64,000 bases of DNA, taken from contig NZ_CP061378.1 of NCBI RefSeq assembly GCF_015624485.1, positions 3,844,001 through 3,908,000 on the forward strand. The letters run 5' to 3'. Below the pieces are notes generated by a model, which was not told where the DNA came from, made no database searches, and worked only from the letters and a program-made list of their open reading frames with translations. A program made the translations under genes and the position numbers. This stretch comes from Bradyrhizobium genosp. L (lineage in GTDB: Bacteria; Pseudomonadota; Alphaproteobacteria; Rhizobiales; Xanthobacteraceae). Below are positions 9,833 through 19,402 of the stretch, piece after piece (the stretch's first letter is position 1; the number at the start of each line of letters is the position of its first letter).

Positions 9833-11309
9833 GCCCGATCAGACGGACGACGAGACAAACACGGCGCCGCGCAAGCGCAGCGTTCTCTCGCGCGTGCTCG
9901 GGCGCATGGTGTCGCTATCAATCACGCTCGTGATCCTCGGCGGTCTCGGGTATCTCGGCTGGCTCGCCTTCCAGCCCAAGCAGGGCGGTGGTTTCGGTCG
10001 CGGAGGCGGGCGGCCCGATTTGCCGGTGCCGGTGCTGGCCGCCACTCCGCGCGTCGAGGACGTACCGGTTTATCTCGACGGCGTCGGCTCGGTGAAGGCG
10101 CTGAACACGGTCACGGTGCGCTCGCAGGTCGACGGCAAGCTGATCAAGGTCAATTTCGTCGAGGGCCAGGACGTCAAGAAGGACGACGTGCTCGGCGAGA
10201 TCGATCCGGCGATCTACCAGGCGCAATACGACCAGGCGGTGGCCAAGAAGGCGCAGGACGTGGCGCTCTTGACCAACCAGAAGCTCGATCTCGTCCGCTA
10301 TCAGCAACTTGCCACCACCAATGCCGGCTCCAAACAGCAGGCCGATACCCAGCGCGCGCTGGTCGCCCAGCAGGAGGCGCTTGTTAACGCCGACCAGGCC
10401 GCGATCGACAATGCCGCGGCGACCTTGAGCTATACCAAGATCGTGGCACCGATCGCGGGCCGCGCCGGCCTGCGCCAGGTCGACCAGGGCAACATCATCC
10501 ACGCTTCCGACACCACCGGATTGGTGATCCTGACCCAGCTGCAGCCGATCGCGGTGTGGTTCAGCCTGCCGCAGCAGCAGATCATGCGGGTCAATGCCGC
10601 GGCGGCGAAGGGCCAGCTCGCGGTCGATGTGTTCGGCAATGACGGCGTCACCGTGATCGATACCGGCAAGCTTGTCGGCATCGACAACCAGGTCGATCCG
10701 ACCACCGGCACGCTGAAGCTGAAAGCCGAATTCCCCAACGCTCAGTACCAGCTCTGGCCGGGCCAGTTCGTCAATGTCCGCCTCAAGGTCGAGACCCTGC
10801 CGCAGGCCATCGTGGTGCCGACCTCGGCTGTACAGCGCGGGCCGGCCGGCACCTTCAGCTATGTGATCGGCGAGAACGACATCGTCACCGCGAAACCGGT
10901 CACGGTGACGCAGCAGAACGAGCATGACGCCGTGATCGCGAGCGGTCTCACGACATCGGACCGCGTCGTGACGACCGGCTTTGCCAATCTCGCCGAAGGC
11001 TCCAAGGTCGTGGTCGGCACCGACACCGGCCCGCCCGTGGTCGATCTCGCGCCGCGCAAGCGCACCCGCAATCCCGATGGCAAGCGCGGCGGCCAAAATC
11101 AGAATCAAGGCCAGAACCCGGGTCAGCAAGGCCAGGGTCAAGGCGAAGGCACCAAGCGGGATTTGCAGGGCAAGAACGGCGAGCATCACGGCGAACACCG
11201 CGGCCATCACGAGCATGGCGAGGGCGATCAGAAGGGAGCGACCGGGCCGGCTCCGGCGCCAGCGGCAGGGGGCGAGCAGTCAGGCGGCGCGGCGAAGTCG
11301 CAGCCGTGA
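9822..11309 (+). CDS. mdtA: RND efflux periplasmic adaptor (MdtA/HlyD type) with polar tail
   Basis: A 495-residue membrane-fusion protein. One membrane anchor (about residues 28-48) precedes the lipoyl/barrel-sandwich halves: TVTVRSQVDGKLIKVNFVEG, then a coiled-coil hairpin, then SYTKIVAPIAGRAGLRQVD. VDPTTGTLKLKAEFPN and LWPGQFVNVRL are hallmarks of MdtA. After about residue 405 it leaves the family fold for a low-complexity tail, first basic, then Gln/Gly rich (QNQNQGQNPGQQGQGQGEG), then His/Glu/Gly rich (HHGEHRGHHEHGEG), ending in Pro/Ala/Gly. The adaptor should bridge the outer-membrane factor and the pumps. The start overlaps the upstream gene. Confidence 0.9.
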   Translation: MLFKPDQTDDETNTAPRKRSVLSRVLGRMVSLSITLVILGGLGYLGWLAFQPKQGGGFGRGGGRPDLPVPVLAATPRVEDVPVYLDGVGSVKALNTVTVRSQVDGKLIKVNFVEGQDVKKDDVLGEIDPAIYQAQYDQAVAKKAQDVALLTNQKLDLVRYQQLATTNAGSKQQADTQRALVAQQEALVNADQAAIDNAAATLSYTKIVAPIAGRAGLRQVDQGNIIHASDTTGLVILTQLQPIAVWFSLPQQQIMRVNAAAAKGQLAVDVFGNDGVTVIDTGKLVGIDNQVDPTTGTLKLKAEFPNAQYQLWPGQFVNVRLKVETLPQAIVVPTSAVQRGPAGTFSYVIGENDIVTAKPVTVTQQNEHDAVIASGLTTSDRVVTTGFANLAEGSKVVVGTDTGPPVVDLAPRKRTRNPDGKRGGQNQNQGQNPGQQGQGQGEGTKRDLQGKNGEHHGEHRGHHEHGEGDQKGATGPAPAPAAGGEQSGGAAKSQP

Positions 11310-11348
11310 CCGCATGATCAACCCGTTTTCGAGAGCGAGCACGCAAGC

Positions 11349-14300
11349 ATGAGCGTCTCCGAACCGTTCATCCGCCGGCCGATCGCGACCTCGCTGCTCG
11401 GCATCGCGCTCATGATCGGCGGCGCGCTCGGCTACTGGGCGCTGCCGGTCTCGGCGCTGCCCCAGGTCGACTTCCCGACCGTGGAGGTGACGACGCAACT
11501 GCCGGGCGCGAGTCCCGATGTGGTGGCCTCGCTGATCACGGCGCCGCTGGAGCGGCAACTCGGGCAGATCCCGTCGCTGTCGTCGATGAACTCGACCAGC
11601 TCGTTCGGCGTCAGCCAGATCTCGCTGCAATTCGACCTCAACCGCGACATCGACGGCGCCACCCAGGACGTGCAGGCCGCGATCAACGCCGCCGCCGGCA
11701 TCCTGCCGAAGACGCTGCCGTACCCGCCCGTCTACGCCAAGGTGAACCCGGCCGACGCGCCGGTGATGACGCTGGCGCTGACCTCGGACACCATCTCGCT
11801 GCGCGCGATGAGCGACCTGGCCGACACCATCCTGGGGCAACGGCTGGCGCAGATCTCCGGCGTCGGCCGGGTCTCGATCCTCGGCGGGCTGAAACCCGCG
11901 GTGCGCGTGCAGGCCGACCTGGCGCGGCTTGCCGCCTATGGCATCGCGATGGAAGACCTGCGCAACGCGATCGCCGGCGCCAACGTGTCGGGGCCGAAGG
12001 GCTCGCTCGATGGCGCACAGCAATCCTATACCATCGCCGCCAACGACCAGATCGCCGCCGCCGACGCCTACAAGCCCGTGATCATCGCCTACCGCAACGG
12101 CTCGCCGGTCACGATCGGCGACGTCGCGCGGATCGTCGACGGGCTAGAGAACGACCGCACCGGCGGCTGGTACAACGGCACGCCGGCCGTGATCATCGAT
12201 ATCCAGCGCCAGCCCGGCGCCAACGTGATCGACGTCGTCAGACAGATCCGCAACGAGATCCCGCGCATGCAGCGGACGATCCCGGCCGGCGTCAAGCTTA
12301 CCATCGTCTCCGACCGCACCGTGACGATCCGCGCCTCGGTGCATGACGTGCAGTTCACGCTGGTGCTGAGCGTGGTGCTGGTCACGCTGGTGGTGCTGCT
12401 GTTCCTGCGGTCGCTGCGGGCGACCCTGATCGCCGGCGTGGCGCTGCCGCTGTCGCTGATCACGAGCTTTGGCGTGATGTATTTTGCCGGCTTCAGCCTC
12501 GACAATCTGTCGCTGATGGCGCTGACCATCGGCACGGGTTTCGTGGTCGACGACGCCATCGTCATGATCGAGAACATCGTCCGCCACATGGAGCAGGGCG
12601 AGACGGTGATGGAGGCCTCGCTGAAAGGCGCCAGCGAGATCGGCTTCACGGTGATCTCGCTGACGGTGTCGCTGATTGCGGTGTTCATCCCGCTGCTGTT
12701 CATGTCCGGCCTGGTCGGCCGCATGTTCCGCGAATTCGCGCTGACCTTGACGATCGCGGTGGTGACCTCGGCGATCGTCTCGCTGACGCTGACGCCGATG
12801 ATGTGCTCGCGGCTGTTGAAGAACATCCACGAGGAGATGGCGGTTCCCGGCCTCGCCGCGATCAGCCGCTTCATCGACCGCATGGTCGAGTTCTACCACA
12901 AGACGCTGCTCTGGGTGCTGCGGCACCAGCGCGCGACCTTGCTGGTGACGTTCGCAACCATCGCGCTGACGCTGCTGATGTACATGTTGGCGCCGAAGGG
13001 GTTTCTGCCGCTGCAGGATACGTCTTCCGTCACCGCGGTGACCGAGGCCGGCCCCGACGTCTCCTTCGCCGAGATGCGGCGCCGGCAGAGCGAGGCGGCC
13101 ACCATCATCAAGGCCGACCCTGACGTGATCGGCGTGGTCTCGGTGATCGGCGCCGGCTCGGTGAACCCGACCACCAATGTCGGCCGCCTGGTGATGACGC
13201 TCAAGCCGCTCGATGAGCGGCGCGAGGGCGTCGCCAAGGTGATCGAGCGCCTCAAGCAGAAGGTGGCGACGATTCCCGGCATGACCGTCTACTTCCAGCC
13301 GGTGCAGGACGTGCAGATCTCGACCCAGTCGAGCCGCTCGCAATACCAGTACACGCTGACCGCGACCGATGCGGCCGAGGTCTCGCAATGGAGCCAGAAG
13401 CTGGTCGCGGAGATGCGGCGCGACCCGATCTTCCGCGACGTCTCCTCGGAGGCGCAGGAGGGCGGCCTGCGCGCCGCGCTCGACATCAACCGCCAGCGCG
13501 CCGGTCAGCTTGGCGTCAATCTGCAGGGCGTCACCGACACGCTGAACGACGCCTTCGCGCAGCGCCAGATCTCGACCATCTACGGCCAGGCCAACCAATA
13601 CCGCGTGGTGCTGGAGGCGCTGCCGATGTACCAGCGCGACCCATCGATCCTGGACAAGCTCTATCTGCCGGGCGCGGCCGGCGCGCAGGTGCCGCTGTCG
13701 GCGGTGGCGACCTTGATCCGCACCACGGCGCCGCTCGCGATCTCGCATCAGGCCCAGTTCCCATCGGTCTCCCTGAGCTTCAATTTGGCGCCGGGTGAGG
13801 CGCTGGGCGATGCGGTCCAGGCGGTGAAGGCGATCGAGACCAGGATCGGCATGCCCAACAGCATCGTCGGCCTCTATTCCGGCGACGCCGCCGAATTCTC
13901 GCGCTCGCTGGCGGGACAGCCCTGGTTGATCCTGGCTGCGATCATCACGATCTACATCGTGCTCGGCGTGCTCTACGAGAGCTACATCCATCCGATCACC
14001 ATTCTGTCGACGCTGCCCTCGGCCGGCGTCGGCGCCATCCTGGCCTTGATCCTGTGCGGGCAGGATCTCTCCGTGATCGGCCTGATCGGCATCATCCTGC
14101 TGATGGGCATCGTCAAGAAGAACGCGATCATGATGATCGACTTCGCGCTCGAAGCCGAGCGGCATCAGGGCATGTCGTCCTATGACGCGATCGTGCAGGC
14201 CTGCCTGTTGCGCTTCCGCCCGATCATGATGACGACGCTGGCCGCGCTGTTCGGCGCGCTGCCGCTGGCGATCGAAAGCGGCACCGGCTCCGAGCTGCGC

Positions 14301-14477
14301 TTTCCGCTCGGCATCTCGATCATCGGCGGCTTGCTGCTCAGTCAGCTTCTGACGCTCTACACCACGCCGGTGATCTATCTGGCGCTGGATCGGCTCAATC
14401 GAAGGATCGAGCGGGCGGTGCCGGAAGCCGGTCCGCACGGCCCGCCGGTCGCGGGCGCGACCGAGGGCATGCAGTGA
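11349..14477 (+). CDS. mdtB: RND multidrug efflux pump, MdtB-like
   Basis: A 1042-residue inner-membrane RND pump of the hydrophobe/amphiphile efflux-1 family. The first helix is preceded by SEPFIRRPIATSLLGIALM. The proton-relay pair lies in TM4 (GFVVDDAIVMIEN). The two-half layout with large periplasmic loops is intact, and LMGIVKKNAIMMIDFALEAE marks the second half. Together with the following pump it would form an MdtBC-type hetero-oligomer driven by the proton gradient. The ATG at 11349 lies 39 bp after the adaptor stop. The end overlaps the next gene by 4 bases (ATGC/TGA region), suggesting coupled translation. Confidence 0.93.
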   Translation: MSVSEPFIRRPIATSLLGIALMIGGALGYWALPVSALPQVDFPTVEVTTQLPGASPDVVASLITAPLERQLGQIPSLSSMNSTSSFGVSQISLQFDLNRDIDGATQDVQAAINAAAGILPKTLPYPPVYAKVNPADAPVMTLALTSDTISLRAMSDLADTILGQRLAQISGVGRVSILGGLKPAVRVQADLARLAAYGIAMEDLRNAIAGANVSGPKGSLDGAQQSYTIAANDQIAAADAYKPVIIAYRNGSPVTIGDVARIVDGLENDRTGGWYNGTPAVIIDIQRQPGANVIDVVRQIRNEIPRMQRTIPAGVKLTIVSDRTVTIRASVHDVQFTLVLSVVLVTLVVLLFLRSLRATLIAGVALPLSLITSFGVMYFAGFSLDNLSLMALTIGTGFVVDDAIVMIENIVRHMEQGETVMEASLKGASEIGFTVISLTVSLIAVFIPLLFMSGLVGRMFREFALTLTIAVVTSAIVSLTLTPMMCSRLLKNIHEEMAVPGLAAISRFIDRMVEFYHKTLLWVLRHQRATLLVTFATIALTLLMYMLAPKGFLPLQDTSSVTAVTEAGPDVSFAEMRRRQSEAATIIKADPDVIGVVSVIGAGSVNPTTNVGRLVMTLKPLDERREGVAKVIERLKQKVATIPGMTVYFQPVQDVQISTQSSRSQYQYTLTATDAAEVSQWSQKLVAEMRRDPIFRDVSSEAQEGGLRAALDINRQRAGQLGVNLQGVTDTLNDAFAQRQISTIYGQANQYRVVLEALPMYQRDPSILDKLYLPGAAGAQVPLSAVATLIRTTAPLAISHQAQFPSVSLSFNLAPGEALGDAVQAVKAIETRIGMPNSIVGLYSGDAAEFSRSLAGQPWLILAAIITIYIVLGVLYESYIHPITILSTLPSAGVGAILALILCGQDLSVIGLIGIILLMGIVKKNAIMMIDFALEAERHQGMSSYDAIVQACLLRFRPIMMTTLAALFGALPLAIESGTGSELRFPLGISIIGGLLLSQLLTLYTTPVIYLALDRLNRRIERAVPEAGPHGPPVAGATEGMQ

Positions 14478-17400
14478 TCTCGATCTCCGAGCCCTTCATC
14501 CGCAGGCCGGTGGCCACCACGCTGCTTGCGATCGGGCTGTTCCTGGTCGGGATCGTCGCCTACGAGTTCCTTCCGGTATCCTCGGTGCCGAATGTCGACT
14601 TTCCGACCATCCGGGTGTCGGCGTCGCGGCCCGGCGCCGATCCGTCGGTGATGGCCGCGACCGTCGCCGCGCCGCTGGAACGTAAGCTCGGCACCATCGC
14701 CGGCGTCGACCAGATCACTTCGACGAGCTCGCTCGGCACCACCAGCATCCAGGTGCAGTTCTCGATCGGCCGCGACATCGACCGTGCCGCGCGCGACGTG
14801 CAGGGCGCGATCAACGCTTCGCTCGCCGATCTGCCGAGCGATCTGCCGTCGCTGCCCAAATTCCGCAAGGCCAATCCGGCGGCTGCCCCCGTATTCGTGC
14901 TGGCGTTGACCTCGCCGACGATCTCGACCAGCGCGATGTACGACGTCGCCGACACCGTGCTGGCGCAGCGTATCTCGCAGGTGCCGGGGGTCGGCGAGGT
15001 CACCGTCAGCGGTGCCGACCAGCCAGCGGTGCGCATCGCGCTCAATCCGGTGTCGCTGGCCAATGCCGGGATCGCGACCGACGATGTGCGGCTTGCCATC
15101 ATCAACGCCAATCCGCTCGGGCCGGTCGGCATCTTCAATGGCAACAGGCAGAGCGAGACGCTGTCGATCAACAAGCAGATGCGTACCGCGGCCGAATTCC
15201 GCGACATCATCATCAAGAGCTCGAACAGCAATTTCGTCCGGCTCTCCGATGTCGCAGAGGTCGAGGATTCCGTGCGCAATGCGCGTTCGATCGCCTGGTT
15301 CAACAAGCAGCCCGCGGTGCTGATCCAGATCACCAAGCAGGGCGACGCCAACGTCATCGACACGGTCGACCGGGTCCGCGCGCTGATCCCGGTGCTGAAG
15401 CAATGGATCCCGGCCGGCGTCGAGATCTCGACGCTTGTGGATCGCACCGGCACGATCCGCGCCAGCGTCGAGGACATGCAGTTCACGCTGCTTGCGACCG
15501 TCGTGCTGGTCATGGTCGTGGTGTTCGTGTTCCTGCGCCGGCTGGTGCCGACCATCGCCGCCGGCGTCTCGGTGCCGCTGGCGCTGGCCGGCACTTGCGC
15601 CGGGATGTGGCTTGCCGGCTTCTCGGTCGACAATCTGTCGCTGATGGCGCTGGCGATCTCGGTCGGCTTCGTGGTCGACGACGCCATCGTGATGATCGAG
15701 AACATGTACCGCAACCTCGAGCAGGGCATGGCGCCATATCCGGCCGCGCTCGAGGGCGCCAAGCAGATCGGCTTCACGGTGCTGTCGATCTCGGTGTCGC
15801 TGGTCGCGGCCTTCACGCCGCTGGTCTTCATGGACGGCGTCGTCGGCCGCCTGCTGCGGGAATTCTCGCTGACGCTGGTGTTCGCGATCGCGGTCTCGAC
15901 CGTGGTGTCGCTGACGGTCACGCCGATGATCTGCGCGCACTACATCAAGGAAGCGACCTCGGATCACGCCACCTGGTACGACCGCGCCATCGAGGGCACG
16001 CTGTCGCGGATCGTGGCGTTTTATACCCGGACCTTGCGAAGCGTACTTGGCTATCCCTGGCTGACGATGATGGTATTCGCGGCCACCGTCGCGCTGACGG
16101 TCGTGCTCTACGTCAAGACACCGAAGGCCTATTTCCCGACCGACGACAGCGGTTTCGTGATCGGCTCGACGCGGGCCTCGGCCGATATCTCGTTCCAGGC
16201 CATGCTCGGGCTCCAGCAGCGGCTCGCCGATATCGTGATGGCCGATCCCGCGGTCGCCGGCATCGGCTCCTCGGTCGGCTCCGGCGGCGGGCCGGGCGGG
16301 GCGACGGCCAACCGCGGCAGCATGTTCATCAGCCTGAAGCCGCCGGGGGGGCGCGGAGGGCTCACCACCGCGCAGGTGATCGACCGGCTGCGCCGCAATC
16401 TCACCATGGTGCCGGGCATCCGCCTGTTCATGTTCGCGGCACAGGACATCCGTACCGGCGGTCGGCAGAGCGATTCCGATTACCAGTTCACGCTGTCCTC
16501 GACCGATCTCGAGCTGTTGCAGAAATGGGCGCCGCTGGTGGCAAAGCGCATGGAGACGGTGGAGGGCATCACCGACGTCTCCTCGGACCGCGATCCCGGC
16601 GGCTTGCAGCTCAACCTCGTGATCGACCGCAAGACCGCCTCCAGCCTCGGCGTCCGCGTCCAGGACATCGACAACGCGCTCAACAACGCCTTCGCGCAGC
16701 GTCAGATCTCGATCATCTATACCCAGCGCAACCAGTACATGGTGGTGCTCGAGATCGATCCGAGATTTCAGAACGACCCGTCGAACCTGGAGCGGGTCTA
16801 TGTCGCCGGCGCCAACGACGTCCAGGTGCCGTTGTCGGCCGTGGTGCACCAGCAGCGCGGCCTGTCGGCACTGGCGGTGTTTCACTCCGGCGGATTCCCC
16901 TCGACCACGGTGTCGTTCAACCTGCTGCCGGACGTGCCGCTCGAAGTCGCGACCACGAACATCCAGCAGGCGGTCAACGAATTGCACATGCCCGAAGGCA
17001 TCCGCGGCAGCTTCGACGGCAATGCCGGCGACTTCAACAAGACCGCCGGGCGGCAGCCGCTCTTGATCCTCGGCGCGCTGGTGGCGATGTATATCGTGCT
17101 CGGCGTGCTCTATGAGAGCCTCGCACATCCGATCACCATCATCTCGACGCTGCCGTCAGCCGGCCTGGGTGCGCTGCTGGCATTGCAGGTGACCGGTCTG
17201 CCGCTCACCGTGATCGCCTTCGTCGGCATCATCCTGCTGATCGGCATCGTCAAGAAGAACGGCATCATGATGGTAGACTTCGCGCTGGAGGCCGAGCGGC
17301 ACCAGGGCCTGTCGTCGCGCGAGGCGATCTTCGAGGCCTGCCGGGCCCGCTTCCGCCCGATCCTGATGACGACGATGGCCGCATTGTTTGCCGGCATCCC

Positions 17401-17578
17401 GCTCGTCATCGCGACCGGCCCCGGCACCGAACTGCGCCGGCCGCTCGGCATCACCATCATCGGCGGCCTGTTCGTGTCGCAGATCCTCACGCTCTACACC
17501 ACTCCGGTGATCTATCTCCTGATCGATCGGCTGCGCGGGCGCTCCGCGCCATCGGCGGTGCACGTGCCGGCGGAATAG
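14474..17578 (+). CDS. mdtC: RND multidrug efflux pump, MdtC-like
   Basis: A 1034-residue RND pump, paralogous to the gene before it. ISEPFIRRPVATTLLAIGLF opens the protein; TM4 has the acidic pair GFVVDDAIVMIEN; the second half has LIGIVKKNGIMMVDFALEAE. A glycine run (SSVGSGGGPGGAT, around residue 600) falls in the periplasmic porter region. Start is GTG 14474, overlapping mdtB. Two different adjacent RND pumps behind one adaptor is the MdtABC arrangement. In the enteric system both pumps are needed; whether both are needed here is inference. Confidence 0.92.
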   Translation: MISISEPFIRRPVATTLLAIGLFLVGIVAYEFLPVSSVPNVDFPTIRVSASRPGADPSVMAATVAAPLERKLGTIAGVDQITSTSSLGTTSIQVQFSIGRDIDRAARDVQGAINASLADLPSDLPSLPKFRKANPAAAPVFVLALTSPTISTSAMYDVADTVLAQRISQVPGVGEVTVSGADQPAVRIALNPVSLANAGIATDDVRLAIINANPLGPVGIFNGNRQSETLSINKQMRTAAEFRDIIIKSSNSNFVRLSDVAEVEDSVRNARSIAWFNKQPAVLIQITKQGDANVIDTVDRVRALIPVLKQWIPAGVEISTLVDRTGTIRASVEDMQFTLLATVVLVMVVVFVFLRRLVPTIAAGVSVPLALAGTCAGMWLAGFSVDNLSLMALAISVGFVVDDAIVMIENMYRNLEQGMAPYPAALEGAKQIGFTVLSISVSLVAAFTPLVFMDGVVGRLLREFSLTLVFAIAVSTVVSLTVTPMICAHYIKEATSDHATWYDRAIEGTLSRIVAFYTRTLRSVLGYPWLTMMVFAATVALTVVLYVKTPKAYFPTDDSGFVIGSTRASADISFQAMLGLQQRLADIVMADPAVAGIGSSVGSGGGPGGATANRGSMFISLKPPGGRGGLTTAQVIDRLRRNLTMVPGIRLFMFAAQDIRTGGRQSDSDYQFTLSSTDLELLQKWAPLVAKRMETVEGITDVSSDRDPGGLQLNLVIDRKTASSLGVRVQDIDNALNNAFAQRQISIIYTQRNQYMVVLEIDPRFQNDPSNLERVYVAGANDVQVPLSAVVHQQRGLSALAVFHSGGFPSTTVSFNLLPDVPLEVATTNIQQAVNELHMPEGIRGSFDGNAGDFNKTAGRQPLLILGALVAMYIVLGVLYESLAHPITIISTLPSAGLGALLALQVTGLPLTVIAFVGIILLIGIVKKNGIMMVDFALEAERHQGLSSREAIFEACRARFRPILMTTMAALFAGIPLVIATGPGTELRRPLGITIIGGLFVSQILTLYTTPVIYLLIDRLRGRSAPSAVHVPAE

Positions 17579-17613
17579 GTTGAATTGCGCCGCTGTCAGC
17601 GTATAGCGAAGCG

Positions 17614-18342
17614 ATGTCAGACCCGACCGAAGCCGACACCGATCTCACAGACGCAGCACGCGAAGACTGCCCGCATTGCGGCAAGCCCAAGCCGCTGTGC
17701 ATCTGCGACAGCGTCACCCCGATCGAGAGCCGCATCCAGCTCCTGATCCTGCAGCATCCGCAGGAGCAGGACAGGGCGCTCGGCACCGCACGGCTGACCG
17801 CGCGGCATTTTGCGAACGCCGTGGTGCGGATCGGGCTGTCCTGGCCGAGCCTTGCGAAGGCGCTCGGTCGGCCGGTGGCCGACCCACAGCGCTGGGCGGT
17901 GCTCTATCTGGGTTCGGCCAAGGTCGAGGATCTCGAGACCGATGCCGAGATCGCAGCCATTAACCGCAAGGGCGAGCTCGAGCCCGAGCAGCGCCGCATT
18001 CTCAGCCGGATCGAGGGCATCGTGCTGCTCGACGGCACCTGGAGCCAGGCCAAAGCGCTGTGGTGGCGCAATCCCTGGATGCTGAAGTGCCAGCGCGTGA
18101 TTCTCGGGCCGAAACGGCCGTCGCGCTATGGCGCGCTGCGCCGGGAACCGCGCCGTGATGGCTTGTCCACCCTTGAAGCGGCCGCAATGCTGCTCGCGGG
18201 GCTGGAGAAGCGGCCCGACATCGCCGCAGCGTTAATCGATAGTTTCGAGCGGATGCTGGCCAAATACCGCGAAGTCCAGGCCGAAATGCCGGAATTGGCG
18301 CCGAAACCGAAGAAGCGGGACTATCGCAGGCGGAAGCGCTAG
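17614..18342 (+). CDS. DTW-domain tRNA-uridine aminocarboxypropyltransferase
   Basis: A 242-residue DTW/YfiP-family protein. The N-terminal cysteine cluster CPHCGKPKPLCICDS should bind zinc, and the family motif appears as LDGTWSQAKALWWRNPW. SRYGALRREPRRDGLSTLEA is the conserved basic block near the C-terminus, which ends in a Lys/Arg-rich tail. DTW proteins transfer the 3-amino-3-carboxypropyl group from S-adenosylmethionine to uridine in tRNA (acp3U); enteric TapT is the reference. It is separate from the efflux operon (35 bp gap) and close to a tRNA gene, which may be chance. Confidence 0.88.
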   Translation: MSDPTEADTDLTDAAREDCPHCGKPKPLCICDSVTPIESRIQLLILQHPQEQDRALGTARLTARHFANAVVRIGLSWPSLAKALGRPVADPQRWAVLYLGSAKVEDLETDAEIAAINRKGELEPEQRRILSRIEGIVLLDGTWSQAKALWWRNPWMLKCQRVILGPKRPSRYGALRREPRRDGLSTLEAAAMLLAGLEKRPDIAAALIDSFERMLAKYREVQAEMPELAPKPKKRDYRRRKR

Positions 18343-18396
18343 CCGTCCGGCTTGGTTGCCTATCGGAAAGAGGGCGTATATGAGTGCGCCTCAAGG

Positions 18397-18470
18397 GGCC
18401 ACGTGGCGGAGTGGTTACGCAACGGTCTGCAAAACCGTGTACACCAGTTCAATTCTGGTCGTGGCCTCCA
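18397..18470 (+). tRNA. tRNA-Cys (GCA)
   Basis: A 74-nt cloverleaf. The acceptor GGCCACG pairs with CGTGGCC, followed by discriminator T and an encoded CCA. The anticodon loop reads CTGCAAA, giving GCA for cysteine, with stem ACGGT/ACCGT. The T-loop is TTCAATT. No integrase or duplicated tRNA end was seen nearby. Confidence 0.95.
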
Positions 18471-18516
18471 AACTCATCCATATCAGGGCCTTGTGCCGGA
18501 CAGATGAGACGCCGCA

Positions 18517-18702
18517 TTAGCTGGCGGCGTACCAGCCTTCAGGAAAAGGGATCAGCGGCCAGGGCACGACGTCGTTGTCATTAGCGGCGCGCGGTGGCGG
18601 CTGGATGCGGGGCGAGGGCTGAGCCACAAAATCCTCCTGAGCAATAGGTGCGAGCGCCGTTCGCACGGCGTCCAGCAACAGATCAAATTCGACTTCGCTC
18701 AT
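18517..18702 (-). CDS. Small hypothetical protein
   Basis: A 61-residue protein beginning MSEVEFDLLLDAVRTAL and ending PWPLIPFPEGWYAAS, with a proline-rich middle (PSPRIQPPPRAANDND). The ATG at 18700-18702 has a good ribosome site (GGAGAG, about 5 bases upstream), which supports this start over a longer reading to 18738. No domain recognised. The acidic amphipathic N-terminus and proline linker suggest a soluble cytoplasmic protein; function unknown. Confidence 0.6.
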   Translation of the reverse strand: MSEVEFDLLLDAVRTALAPIAQEDFVAQPSPRIQPPPRAANDNDVVPWPLIPFPEGWYAAS

Positions 18703-18962
18703 CGGGCTCTCCGAAATTCGAGAGCGCCAACTTCGCAAAACTGTCTTGGACCCGGATTGAGCCGATCGTTCGCATTTTAACGAACGAGCGATCGCATCCG
18801 CGTTGGTTAATGAATTGTTGCGGTCCGTCGGAACCTAGGCCGGCTGCACCGGGCCTCGTGTGAGACAAATCACATTCGCCGAAAAATCGTTCGCGTAATC
18901 CCCGATCACGCCACGCGGCAAGTCATAGGCAAGTATCGGATCAATTTTACGGAGACGCGACC

Positions 18963-19217
18963 ATGAAGGCAAGTTTCGTCCATCGATCCTCACCATTGCG
19001 TGTGTGCCGCGCATCGATCCTCGCTTGCGTCATTGCGACCGCCGTCAGCGGCGCGGCGTTGGCCGAGCCGGGCACGCCCGAGCAGCGCAGGGCCTGCACG
19101 CCCGACGTCTATCGCCTCTGTGCCGGTGAGATCCCCAATGTCCGCGCCATCACCGCCTGCTTGCGCCGCAACAGGGCGAATTTGAGCGCGGCCTGCGCGG
19201 CGGTGTTCGAACAATGA
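18963..19217 (+). CDS. Secreted cysteine-rich repeat protein
   Basis: An 84-residue protein with a Sec signal peptide (hydrophobic about residues 18-34, cleavage near ALA). The mature part has regularly spaced cysteines, CTPDVYRLC...ACLRRN...AAC. This looks like one unit of the cysteine-rich repeat known from eukaryotic Golgi CFR proteins (Cys_rich_FGFR family); small bacterial exported proteins of this type are common in rhizobia as I recall. Four cysteines could form two disulfides. ATG 18963 follows a GGAGACG ribosome site. Role unknown. Confidence 0.7.
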   Translation: MKASFVHRSSPLRVCRASILACVIATAVSGAALAEPGTPEQRRACTPDVYRLCAGEIPNVRAITACLRRNRANLSAACAAVFEQ

Positions 19218-19402
19218 CGGCGTGCCTGTAAAAGTGGCCGGTCGTGCGAACGAATCTTGAGCAGGCCTGCCCATTTCGCAGGCCTTGTTGATCCAATTTT
19301 TTGTGCGTCCCGGGACAAGCCATCCCGGCGTGGTTCCCCGTAGCCTTTCCTCCGAGCTTTGGAGCATGGCCCTCGCCATGACACATTCGGAGGAGCTGCA
19401 GC

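Noticed and set aside
18397..18470. tRNA-Cys as an integration site
   Set aside because: No integrase gene, no repeated tRNA 3' end and no composition change were found next to it.
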